Program-made: the position numbers and the translations under genes | In this document: piece after piece, positions 24,094 to 30,906 of the stretch | Position numbering within the stretch: the first letter of the stretch is position 1 | Layout of the letters: every line of letters begins with the position of its first letter | NCBI GenBank assembly: GCA_026395095.1 | Contig: JAPLZI010000038.1 | Location: 1-31,998, forward strand | Origin: Candidatus Tayloriibacteriota bacterium | GTDB lineage: Bacteria; Patescibacteriota; Minisyncoccia; Phycocordibacterales; PALSA-1337 | Length of the DNA: 31,998 bases | Direction of reading: 5' to 3' | The notes under the pieces: model-generated | Told to the model about the DNA's origin: nothing | The model's input: the letters and a program-made list of their open reading frames with translations, nothing else | The model's database searches: none

Positions 24094-24999
24094 ATGATAA
24101 AGGGTATATCGAATAAAATATCCAAGCGGTGGCTCATTATCGGCACATCAGTGCTGGTAGTTTTGGCCGTGGCTGGTTTTGTGTGGCTCCAATCTATAAG
24201 GACGCACGAACTAGAGATATATGTCATGAATGTACCCGGGACGCCGGCAGTATTAATAAGAACACCGAACGACAAGCGAATTCTCATTAACGGCGGCTCA
24301 AATTCCGAGATCATCAAACGGCTGACAGATACTCTGCCGTTTTATTCTAAGCATTTGGATATGGTGATCGCGGCCGAGCCAAATGGAAAAGCCACAAGTG
24401 GACTCATAGATGTTTTGAATAGGTATTTAGTGGATAGGGCAGGGATAGTTGCGGATGTGCAAAACACTCCAACCGACATCGTTTACGACACGTTTTTGAA
24501 AACTCTTCACGATCTAAAAATAAAAACACAAGAATTTCACACTAGCAATGAAATTTTTTTCGATAATGACACCCCCGACAGTGAGGCAACTAGTGAAGTA
24601 ACCACAAAAGCAGACATCCTATTTCCAGCCGAGCCAAAGGATTTTCAATACTCTAATGCTAGCGTCCCAGAAATCATCATGAGAATCAAATATGACGAGA
24701 CCTCTATTCTGTTGACCGGTCACGCAAGCCAAAAAGTCCAGAAATATATCGCAAGTAAAATAAAAGATCCAAGCGATGTACTAGTCGCATTCAATAGTGC
24801 AGCAAATTCAAACTTGGCACGCGAACTGATAGCTTCAACCTCACCGACCTATCTGATTTACAAAGTGACAAAAGAACCGACAAAAGAAAAAACCAGCAAC
24901 TTGGCTGGCATCCTTCAGGAAAATCGTTTTAACATTCATGAAACCGGCACAGTAAAAATAGTTTCAGACGGCAAAACTATAAAGATAAAAAATATTTAG
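24094..24999 (+). CDS. Degenerate metallo-beta-lactamase-like protein, probable detached ComEC C-terminal domain
   Basis: A 301-residue protein: membrane anchor (about 12-34), then a domain that follows the ComEC hydrolase pattern (LEIYVMNVPGTPAVLIRTP, KRILINGGSN, LPFYSKHLDMVIAAEP, GLIDVLNRYLV, TSILLTGHAS). The metal-binding THxHxDH is replaced by AAEPNGKAT, and the Asp of DGG is Asn, so the zinc site and nuclease activity should be lost. The tail contains Lys-rich strands that could bind DNA. The frame is open from 24013, but that part overlaps the divergent gene; the ATG at 24094 follows a -10 by 9 nt. It may be an accessory partner of the short ComEC. It converges on rpmB with a 4-nt overlap. 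Confidence 0.75.
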   Translation: MIKGISNKISKRWLIIGTSVLVVLAVAGFVWLQSIRTHELEIYVMNVPGTPAVLIRTPNDKRILINGGSNSEIIKRLTDTLPFYSKHLDMVIAAEPNGKATSGLIDVLNRYLVDRAGIVADVQNTPTDIVYDTFLKTLHDLKIKTQEFHTSNEIFFDNDTPDSEATSEVTTKADILFPAEPKDFQYSNASVPEIIMRIKYDETSILLTGHASQKVQKYIASKIKDPSDVLVAFNSAANSNLARELIASTSPTYLIYKVTKEPTKEKTSNLAGILQENRFNIHETGTVKIVSDGKTIKIKNI

Positions 25000-25238
25000 A
25001 TCATTCCCGCGTCTTTCAATGCACGAAACGCGCCCTTCTTCTCGATAGTGCGGATACCGCGAGCTGAAACAGTGAGACGGACAGACTTTTTAAGTTCTGG
25101 GACATAGACAGACTTTTTCTGGAGATTTGGGTATCGACGGACGTGGCCGCTAGGATTGAACTGAGTAGCACGCGTCCGGTTTGAGTACCGTCCGCCGTTC
25201 ATTGAGCCACGCTTTGTTATATCGCATACTCTGGCCAT
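24996..25238 (-). CDS. rpmB: 50S ribosomal protein bL28
   Basis: An 80-residue basic ribosomal protein. MARVCDITKRG at the N-terminus and NLQKKSVYVPELKKSVRLTV followed by GIRTIEKKG are diagnostic for bL28. Length is typical (about 62-80). It is monocistronic, divergent from the site-2 protease gene with a 28-bp gap, and its stop overlaps the stop of the convergent gene by 4 nt. Confidence 0.95.
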   Translation of the reverse strand: MARVCDITKRGSMNGGRYSNRTRATQFNPSGHVRRYPNLQKKSVYVPELKKSVRLTVSARGIRTIEKKGAFRALKDAGMI

Positions 25239-25266
25239 AAAATTAATGAGAATCGTATGCTAACAT

Positions 25267-25887
25267 ATGGATTACATGCTCGCAATCCTTTCCATAATTA
25301 TCCTCATATTTTCGGTCATAGTGCACGAAGTCGCACATGGCTATATGGCTGATCGGCTGGGGGATCCGACTGCCAGACTTTCTGGACGATTGACCTTGAA
25401 TCCGCTGAAACATATAGATCCCATAGGTTCTATTATCGTTCCCCTTATAACCTCACTTGCCGGTTTTACATTCGGCTGGGCCAAACCAGTTCCTTACAAT
25501 CCATACAATCTCAAGAATAAACGGCAAGGTGAATTTCTGATTGCCGCTGCGGGCCCCGGATCGAACCTGTTGATCGCGTTCATTTTTGGGACCATCCTAC
25601 GGTTTATTGATCTTAGTTCGCCATCGATGGCGCCGGTGATAACAATTTTTGCTTCTATAGTAATCATAAACATCGTGCTCGCAGTTTTTAATCTCATCCC
25701 ATTACCACCCCTCGATGGATCAAAAATACTTTTCTCTATCATGATGCCGGATCAATATGGACGAGCCCGAATGATCCTCGAACAATACGCGCCGATTTTC
25801 GTCCTCATAGTGGTGCTTTTCCTGTGGCAAATTCTTGCGCCAGTTATCCTGTGGGTATTTCAACTTTTTACGGGGATCAATCTGTAG
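25267..25887 (+). CDS. Site-2 protease family intramembrane metalloprotease (M50)
   Basis: A 206-residue membrane protein with the zinc motif HEVAH (residues 20-24) in the first helix and the third ligand Asp in the last conserved loop NLIPLPPLDGSK near 145-155. Four to five helices and no PDZ domain mark it as the compact M50 type (often called YwhC-like) rather than RseP. It would cleave transmembrane substrates in the bilayer; the target is unknown. TATGCT lies just 5 nt before the ATG, so the message may be leaderless. The following region is the non-coding RNA. Confidence 0.9.
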   Translation: MDYMLAILSIIILIFSVIVHEVAHGYMADRLGDPTARLSGRLTLNPLKHIDPIGSIIVPLITSLAGFTFGWAKPVPYNPYNLKNKRQGEFLIAAAGPGSNLLIAFIFGTILRFIDLSSPSMAPVITIFASIVIINIVLAVFNLIPLPPLDGSKILFSIMMPDQYGRARMILEQYAPIFVLIVVLFLWQILAPVILWVFQLFTGINL

Positions 25888-25911
25888 GGGAGTTGTTGTT
25901 CATAATGCCTA

Positions 25912-25939
25912 TTGACAGATTTTTGGAAAGTAATACCAT
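25912..25939 (+). promoter_or_regulatory. Promoter of the large structured RNA
   Basis: TTGACA (25912-25917) is a consensus -35. A 16-bp spacer leads to TACCAT (25934-25939). The predicted start is near 25946. It is the only consensus -35 I found in the window, which suggests strong expression. Confidence 0.6.
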
Positions 25940-25945
25940 GCTCAT

Positions 25946-26362
25946 TTGTCGGGTAACGAGGGGTGCAACCTGAGAAAGGCCGACCCCAACCGGACCCACA
26001 TGGTAGTAGTGATAGTGGTTAGTTCGTGATAAGTAAACGTCAGCCTAATGCCCAGCTCTCCGAAGGCAGGAAGTGTTAGGATAACTGGCGTCTTGCTACT
26101 AGCTAGCCGAAAGGTTGGCTAATAGTCGAAGCGTAATACGGGCCTTCGTGGTTCCGTCGGTAGCTAGTGATTTCGTCGTAACCAACCCGATTTGGTGATC
26201 TCGATTTGGTGATTTGAGTCGGATGGACCCTTCGCCTTCACAGCTCCAAAAACAAAGTGCTCGGCGCCTTAGGCGACCAGCACACCCTGGCAATGTTTCG
26301 TTGCGTCATCCACACTGATACTGTGGGAGAATGCAATAAAACATCGCCGGGGTCTTTTTTTT
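25946..26362 (+). ncRNA. Large structured non-coding RNA (about 415 nt), identity unresolved
   Basis: It is bounded by a strong promoter and a strong terminator and has no protein frame of quality. Internal helices include GTCGG/CCGAC (25948-25952 with 25980-25984) and TAGCTAGCC/GGTTGGCTA closed by a GAAA tetraloop (26100-26121). Another hairpin runs GTGCT/AGCAC with CGCC/GGCG (26257-26283). CGATTTGGTGAT is repeated at 26189 and 26203. AGAAAGGCCGACCCC near 25973 faintly recalls the CR-I of RNase P RNA, but the CR-V partner (ACAGAA...CCGGCUUA) is not found. The tmRNA landmarks (GGAUUCGAC, tag, CCA end) are absent too. RNase P RNA is the best alternative if a very divergent form exists. It lies between the M50 gene and rpsL. 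Confidence 0.6.
26285..26362 (+). terminator. Long intrinsic terminator of the structured RNA
   Basis: Arms 26285-26304 and 26333-26352 pair along 20 positions with a few mismatches (CCCTGGCAATG... with ...CATCGCCGGGG). An inner CCACA/TGTGG hairpin lies at 26310-26326, and eight T residues follow at 26355-26362. Confidence 0.8.
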
Positions 26363-26544
26363 GTTTTGATCCTCATTCTTGCAAATGCGGTTTGTCTTTG
26401 ATAATGTACTCCCACGGCCCACAGAGGGTAAAAAATCAATTATTAAGGCAAGAATGAGTAATCGCCTCGGCTCGCTAGGGCTAAAAGCGGTGAAAAAGTC
26501 AATCTTGCATAGCATTAAAGCCTAAAAAGGCGCCGCATTATAAA
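26363..26544 (+). promoter_or_regulatory. rpsL-rpsG leader region with long-range inverted repeat
   Basis: No gene is seen in these 182 bases. CTCATTCTTGC (26372-26382) is perfectly complementary to GCAAGAATGAG (26448-26458). GATAAT at 26400-26405 with TTGCAA at 26379-26384 is a weak promoter candidate. GCC/GGC with an AAAAA-type loop (26520-26531) sits close to the rpsL ATG. TATAAA touches the ATG but is too close to act as its -10. The folded leader may be a site for autoregulation by a ribosomal protein (S7 in other bacteria); that is inference. Confidence 0.35.
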
Positions 26545-26967
26545 ATGCCAACAATCAATCAACTCACAAAGTCGAACAGGAGACGTTTCAAGAGCAAGTC
26601 GAAATCTGTTGCCTTGACTCGCACATTTAATTCCATCAGGAATCAGCCGGTATTTTTTCCGGCACCATTCAAGCGTGGCGTATGTGTGAAAGTCACTACC
26701 AAGACTCCTAAGAAGCCGAACTCGGCTATCCGCAAGATCGCCCGCGTCCGCCTCACGAACGGTATGGAAGTCACAGCATATGTTCCGGGCATGGGACACA
26801 ATCTTCAGGAACACGCCGTGGTCCTCCTCCGCGGTGGCCGCGTCAAGGATGTAGGTCTCCGATATTCTATCGTCCGCGGAGTCCTCGACTGCGCTGGTGT
26901 GGAAGCTAGGAGAAAAGGTCGCAGTCAATACGGCAACAAGAAGCCAAAGGCCGCTAAGGTCGCCTAA
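26545..26967 (+). CDS. rpsL: 30S ribosomal protein uS12
   Basis: A 140-residue decoding-centre protein. The conserved loop PKKPNSAIRKIARVRL is present, as is VLDCAGVEARRKGRSQYG near the C-terminus. The second decoding loop, normally KDLPGVRY, reads KDVGLRY: one residue shorter, without the Pro that corresponds to E. coli Pro90. Length is slightly above the usual 124 because of a C-terminal basic tail. It is followed after 30 nt by rpsG, the standard str-operon order. Confidence 0.97.
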   Translation: MPTINQLTKSNRRRFKSKSKSVALTRTFNSIRNQPVFFPAPFKRGVCVKVTTKTPKKPNSAIRKIARVRLTNGMEVTAYVPGMGHNLQEHAVVLLRGGRVKDVGLRYSIVRGVLDCAGVEARRKGRSQYGNKKPKAAKVA

Positions 26968-26997
26968 TATTCAGGCCTAACAGCTAATTTCACTAAC

Positions 26998-27468
26998 ATG
27001 CGAAGAAAAATAAACATAAAAAGAATTCTCAAACCTGATGCGAACTACGAATCATTGAAGCTCGCCAAGTTCACGAACTACATCATGGATTCCGGCAAGA
27101 AGACTGTTGCTAGGAAGATCGTCGCTGACTGCATGCTCGCCATAAAGGAGAAGGCCAAAGTAGAGAATCCTCTGGAGGTTTTCGAAGCTGCTCTGAAAAA
27201 TACGACTCCGGCCATGGAAGTCCGCTCTCGCCGTGTCGGTGGCGCTAACTACCAAGTCCCTCGCGAAGTTCGCCCAGAGCGCAAGAATGCACTCTCCATG
27301 AAATGGATCATCGATGCCGCCCGCTCAAAAAAGGGGGCGCCTATGCACCTCAAACTCGCTGACGAGATTATCGCCGCTTCTAAGAACGAAGGTGAGGCCG
27401 TAAAGAAGCGTGAAAATGTCCACAAGATGGCCGAAGCCAACAAGGCCTTCGCTCACTTTGCGTGGTAA
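26998..27468 (+). CDS. rpsG: 30S ribosomal protein uS7
   Basis: A 156-residue primary 16S rRNA-binding protein of the small-subunit head. Typical stretches: SLKLAKFTNYIMDSGKKTVA, VRSRRVGGANYQVPREVRPE, and the helical tail KRENVHKMAEANKAFAHFAW. Length is standard. A terminator follows at 27542, so fusA, normally the next gene of the operon, is uncoupled here by two inserted genes. Confidence 0.97.
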   Translation: MRRKINIKRILKPDANYESLKLAKFTNYIMDSGKKTVARKIVADCMLAIKEKAKVENPLEVFEAALKNTTPAMEVRSRRVGGANYQVPREVRPERKNALSMKWIIDAARSKKGAPMHLKLADEIIAASKNEGEAVKKRENVHKMAEANKAFAHFAW

Positions 27469-27470
27469 CC

Positions 27471-27487
27471 GGTCGCAATTTGCGACC
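27471..27487. other. Palindrome GGTCGCAATTTGCGACC after rpsG, related to one inside the ORF6N gene
   Basis: This 17-base inverted repeat starts 2 nt after the rpsG stop. A near-identical one, AGTCACAATTTGTGACC, lies at 27671-27687 within the ORF6N frame, exactly 200 bp on. They share 14 of 17 bases, and one pair of differences (G...C to A...T) keeps the symmetry. It may be a binding site of the ORF6N-type protein, or an mRNA 3' hairpin; it lacks a U-tract. Confidence 0.5.
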
Positions 27488-27516
27488 ACATCAAAATAAG
27501 TTTATAATTGCAAAAG

Positions 27517-27542
27517 AGGTTCGGCATGGCCGCGCCTTTTTT
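27517..27542 (+). terminator. Rho-independent terminator after rpsG
   Basis: AGG (27517-27519) and CGGC (27522-27525) pair with GCCG (27529-27532) and CCT (27535-27537) around ATG, followed by six T residues (27537-27542). A TATAAT lies just upstream at 27503-27508, which may be chance. Confidence 0.6.
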
Positions 27543-27572
27543 GTTTGAATTAATAGTTAATATAAATTTTTC

Positions 27573-27993
27573 ATGAAAAAAGAACTTGAACCGGGCTGTT
27601 TTGCGTAATATTAATCGTTTTCCTGAAGATTTTATGTTTCAATTAGCTCTCAACGAAGCCACGGCTTTGAAGTCACAATTTGTGACCTCAAAGGCTGGTC
27701 GAGGTGGTCGTCGTAAATTACCGTACGTTTTTACTGAACTGGGCGTGGCCATGCTTTCTTCCGTTTTGAATAGCGATCGCGCTGTCCAGATGAACATCTT
27801 CATAATGCGTGCCTTCGTAAAGCTCCGCGAGATGTTGGCGACCCATAAGGATTTGGCTCTTAAGATAGAAGAGTTGGAAATAGAACAGAAAAAACAAGGT
27901 CATAAAATCTCTGATGTTTCTGATGTTTTAAAACGAATGCTTGCAGATCTGACCAAACCAAAAGATGCGATAGGGTTTCAAACTAATCCGTAG
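27573..27993 (+). pseudogene. ORF6N-domain DNA-binding protein, 5'-deleted and frameshifted
   Basis: The readable frame (TTG at 27586, 135 residues) carries the second half of an ORF6N domain (LNRAVLRNINRFPEDFMFQL, GRRKLPYVFTELGVAMLSSV), then a coiled coil (KLREMLATHKDLALKIEELE). The first half, usually ending in LAELYGV, is missing. Just before it an ATG (27573) with a -10 TATAAA 6 nt upstream opens MKKELEP, a typical ORF6N start, but in another frame that stops after 11 codons. A deletion of roughly 35-40 codons plus a frameshift explains this; loss of one A from the A6 run would restore a short MKKNLNRAV form. Such genes are often phage- or transposon-associated. Confidence 0.7.
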
Positions 27994-28005
27994 TAGTCTT
28001 AGTTG

Positions 28006-28014
28006 TGGTATAAT
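28006..28014 (+). promoter_or_regulatory. Extended -10 promoter (TGGTATAAT) for the 28022 gene
   Basis: A perfect TGnTATAAT whose predicted start (28021) is one base before the ATG at 28022, so translation must be leaderless. Confidence 0.6.
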
Positions 28015-28021
28015 TTTTCCC

Positions 28022-28480
28022 ATGAAACCGGTTTCAAAGGTCTACAAAGTGATTATCGGACTGATTAGCGTTGTGGGTCTATTATTTTACGCGAATATCT
28101 TATTTATGTTGTTTGTTGGAATTGGGTTTACATCTGCAAGCCAAAGACCCGCCTTGCTGGTTGGTGGTACGTTGTTATTCTCCGCACTTTTTTTGTTTTT
28201 AATTTATTTTGTAATCAAAATTTTTAAAGCGACTTATAGTGAAGATTTATACAGTAAATTCATTTGGATTGTTATAATAATTGGATGCCTTCTCCTTTAT
28301 ACTTGGATTTTGTCTAGTTTGGAAACTGGTAAACAAAAGTCTGAGATTCAAGATCGGCGAGTTCACTGTAAGGAAGTCCCAGAGCAAAACTATGTTTGTA
28401 ACATAGGAGGAAAATATCCAGAACTGAAATTATTTTCGTGTAACGATGGTTCATCAAGTTTTTGTGCTGCTAAACTGTAG
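28022..28480 (+). CDS. Small membrane protein with cysteine-rich tail, unknown function
   Basis: A 152-residue protein with three transmembrane helices (about 8-35, 45-67 and 78-98). A C-terminal domain of about 50 residues has four cysteines (HCKEV, YVCNIG, FSCND, SFCAAKL). The cysteines could form two disulfides outside the cell. I recognise no family. It sits between the ORF6N remnant and fusA, with its own promoter and terminator. The inserted pair interrupts the usual rpsG-fusA linkage, and its AT-rich coding suggests later arrival. Confidence 0.6.
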   Translation: MKPVSKVYKVIIGLISVVGLLFYANILFMLFVGIGFTSASQRPALLVGGTLLFSALFLFLIYFVIKIFKATYSEDLYSKFIWIVIIIGCLLLYTWILSSLETGKQKSEIQDRRVHCKEVPEQNYVCNIGGKYPELKLFSCNDGSSSFCAAKL

Positions 28481-28545
28481 ATATCTCTCAGTTGATTAAG
28501 AGCCCTTGCCACTATTGTTTAATTCCTGTATCGTATTACTTACCT

Positions 28546-28562
28546 AAGCCCTGGGCTTTTTT
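28546..28562 (+). terminator. Short intrinsic terminator before fusA
   Basis: AAGCC (28546-28550) pairs with GGCTT (28554-28558) around CTG, with six T residues from 28557. It lies about 65 nt past the small membrane protein and only 25 nt before the fusA ATG, so fusA needs its own promoter. Confidence 0.55.
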
Positions 28563-28571
28563 ATTTAAATT

Positions 28572-28580
28572 TGGCATAAA
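28572..28580 (+). promoter_or_regulatory. Extended -10 (TGGCATAAA) for fusA
   Basis: TGG followed by CATAAA ends 7 nt before the ATG at 28588. The predicted start is at 28587, again a leaderless message, and independent of the rpsL-rpsG transcript. Confidence 0.45.
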
Positions 28581-28587
28581 ACCATTC

Positions 28588-30732
28588 ATGAACCGCGACT
28601 ATCCATTAGACAAAGTACGAAACTTCGGCATCATCGCTCACATCGATGCCGGCAAGACAACCACATCGGAACGCATCCTTTTCTATACAGGAATGACCCA
28701 CAAGATCGGGGAAGTACACGATGGTAACACCGTGACCGACTGGATGGAACAGGAACGCGAACGCGGTATTACGATCACCGCGGCCGCTATCACTTGTTTC
28801 TGGAATCCGACATATATGCCGACGACGGATGTTTCGAAGAAGGTCCGTTTCAATATCATCGACACTCCTGGTCACATCGACTTTACCGTAGAGGTCAAGC
28901 GCTCACTCCGCGTGCTCGACGGTGCCGTTGTCGTGTTCGACGGCGTCGCTGGTGTCGAACCGCAGTCTGAGACCAACTGGCGTTATGCTGACGATGGCAA
29001 GGTTCCGAGGCTCTGCTTCATAAACAAGATGGACCGTATGGGTGCCTCGTTCGAGAAGTCATATAAGTCTATTTTGGAGCGTTTGAATAAAAACGCGATC
29101 CGATTCCAGCTACCGATAGGCCTCGAAGGCGACCATGTCGGAGTTGTGGATCTCCTGAAGATGAAGGCTTTCTATTTCGAAGGGGAAATGGGCAATAAAA
29201 TAGTGGAAAAAGAAATTCCGGCCGACATGCTAGAAGATGCAAAGAAATATCGCGCCGAAATGATCGAGAAGGTCGTTGAACACGATGATGTCACTATGCA
29301 GGCGTACTTGGATGGTAAAGAGATTTCAATAGATGCTTTCAAGAAAGCCGCCCGTGCCGCTGTTATTCAGAATAAAATTTTCCCTGTCTTTACTGGATCG
29401 GCACTAAAGAACGTCGGTGTCCAACTCGTTCTCGACGCTGTCGTTGATTACCTTCCCTCACCGCTCGATGTTCCTCCAGTCAAAGGCATTGATCCCCGCA
29501 CTGGTGAAGAAGTCATCCGACATGCCTCTGATGAGGAACCTTTTGCCGCTTTGGCCTTCAAGCTTCAGAACGATCCATTCGTCGGCCAGCTCACATTCTT
29601 CCGTGTTTATTCCGGAACTATCGAGGCAGGTACTTATCTATACAATTCCACCACTGGCAAAAGGGAGCGTTTGGGCCGTATTGTCCGCCTCCAAGCCGAC
29701 AAGCGCGAAGAAGTGAAAAAAGTTTTTGCCGGAGAGATCGCCGCGGCCGTGGGACTAAAAGATGCCCTTACCTCAAACACATTTTGCGATGAAGAGAACC
29801 CGATTGTTCTAGAAAAGATCAAATTTATGGAGCCGGTCGTGTCGCTCCGCATCGAACCGAAGACCAAAGCCGACCAGGAAAAGATGGGTATGGCTCTCCG
29901 CAAACTTGGCAATGAAGACCCGACATTCCGCATATCATCGAATCAGGAAACGGGTGAGACTATCATTTCAGGAATGGGTGAGCTTCACCTTGAGATCATG
30001 GTGGATCGCATGAAGAGGGAGTTTACCGTCGAAGCAAATGTTGGCGAACCGCAAGTAGCCTATCGTGAGACGATCATGGGCACGGCCGAAGCGGAACACA
30101 AATACATCAAACAGACTGGTGGTAAGGGTCAGTATGGTCACGTTCGTCTGACTTTGAAGCCGATGGAGCCACTGATAGAAGGCGAGAAGATCCCAAAGAA
30201 TACAAAGCGCTATGATGATTTTGAATTTATAAACTCGATCAAGGGCGGTGTTATTCCGAATGAATTTATTCCGGCTGTCGAGAAAGGCGTTCATGAAGCA
30301 ATGGATCGGGGTATTGTTGCTGGTTACAAGATGGTGAATATCTCTTGCGAGCTCACTTTCGGTTCATACCACGATGTTGACTCGTCGGAGATCGCCTATA
30401 AGATTGCGGCTTCGCAGGCATTTCAGGATGCGGCGAAGCGTGCAAAGCCGGTTATTCTGGAGCCAATCATGAAACTGGAAGTAGTTGCACCGGAGAAATA
30501 CATGGGCGATATTATTGGTTCTATTTCCTCAAAGCGCGGACAGGTGGAAGGTTCGGAGCCAAAAGGGCAGGTGCTCGCCATTCATGCGAAGGTTCCACTC
30601 TCGGAAATGTTCGGCTATACAACGCAGTTGCGCTCGATGACTTCGGGTCAAGGAAGCGCTCAACTAGAATTTGATCACTATGAAGTTGTGCCTCCGAATG
30701 TGGCGTTGGAGATTGCGGAGAAGAGAAAGTAA
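28588..30732 (+). CDS. fusA: Elongation factor G
   Basis: A 714-residue translational GTPase that drives translocation. G1 AHIDAGKTTTSERILFYTG, switch I RERGITITAAA, G3 DTPGHIDF and G4 NKMDRMG are intact. Domain II (FRVYSGTIEAG), domain III (SGMGELHLEIMVDRMKREF), domain IV (GGKGQYGHVRL) and the C-terminal domain (YTTQLRSMTSGQGSA) follow in order. A short insertion (PTYMPTTDVSKK) lies before G3. The frame is open from 28492, but the ATG at 28588 matches the family start and follows a -10 box. No tuf gene follows; the hairpin element begins 10 nt past the stop. Confidence 0.97.
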   Translation: MNRDYPLDKVRNFGIIAHIDAGKTTTSERILFYTGMTHKIGEVHDGNTVTDWMEQERERGITITAAAITCFWNPTYMPTTDVSKKVRFNIIDTPGHIDFTVEVKRSLRVLDGAVVVFDGVAGVEPQSETNWRYADDGKVPRLCFINKMDRMGASFEKSYKSILERLNKNAIRFQLPIGLEGDHVGVVDLLKMKAFYFEGEMGNKIVEKEIPADMLEDAKKYRAEMIEKVVEHDDVTMQAYLDGKEISIDAFKKAARAAVIQNKIFPVFTGSALKNVGVQLVLDAVVDYLPSPLDVPPVKGIDPRTGEEVIRHASDEEPFAALAFKLQNDPFVGQLTFFRVYSGTIEAGTYLYNSTTGKRERLGRIVRLQADKREEVKKVFAGEIAAAVGLKDALTSNTFCDEENPIVLEKIKFMEPVVSLRIEPKTKADQEKMGMALRKLGNEDPTFRISSNQETGETIISGMGELHLEIMVDRMKREFTVEANVGEPQVAYRETIMGTAEAEHKYIKQTGGKGQYGHVRLTLKPMEPLIEGEKIPKNTKRYDDFEFINSIKGGVIPNEFIPAVEKGVHEAMDRGIVAGYKMVNISCELTFGSYHDVDSSEIAYKIAASQAFQDAAKRAKPVILEPIMKLEVVAPEKYMGDIIGSISSKRGQVEGSEPKGQVLAIHAKVPLSEMFGYTTQLRSMTSGQGSAQLEFDHYEVVPPNVALEIAEKRK

Positions 30733-30742
30733 TCATAACAGA

Positions 30743-30864
30743 GAAGTAGGAGGAACATGACCCCAAAAGAACTCCACTGCTGTATCGATTTTGTGCCTAA
30801 AGAATAACCATAATAGGTGGCTCCCACTGGGAATGTTCTTTTTGGGTCATGTTCCTTCCACTTC
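30743..30864 (+). repeat. Two-copy hairpin element, copy 2 (candidate structured RNA)
   Basis: Arms 30743-30772 and 30835-30864 are inverted repeats matching at 27 of 30 positions. The 62-nt loop has block A TGTGCCTAAAGAA (30792-30804, identical to copy 1) and block B GCTCCCACTGGGAAT (30820-30834, one change). Outer arms (AGGAACATGACCCC...) share no sequence with those of copy 1 (GGCAGAAGAAACATCG...), but each pairs with itself, and AAGAAC/GTTCTT next to the loop is common to both. It starts 10 nt after the fusA stop. There is no U-tract, so it is not an ordinary terminator. Confidence 0.6.
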
Positions 30865-30906
30865 CTTTACCTGTTGATAACTCTTCCTTCCCAGAAAAAC
30901 CTGTTT

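Noticed and set aside
25946..26362. Assignment as RNase P RNA or tmRNA
   Set aside because: No CR-V partner for the CR-I-like stretch, no GGAUUCGAC, no tag reading frame and no CCA end could be found by eye; left unassigned.
28492..28587. Upstream start for fusA
   Set aside because: It would run through a terminator hairpin and adds 32 residues absent from EF-G.
16152..30864. The two-copy hairpin as a MITE or insertion sequence remnant
   Set aside because: The termini differ between copies and the centre is conserved, with no target duplication seen; MITEs show the opposite pattern.
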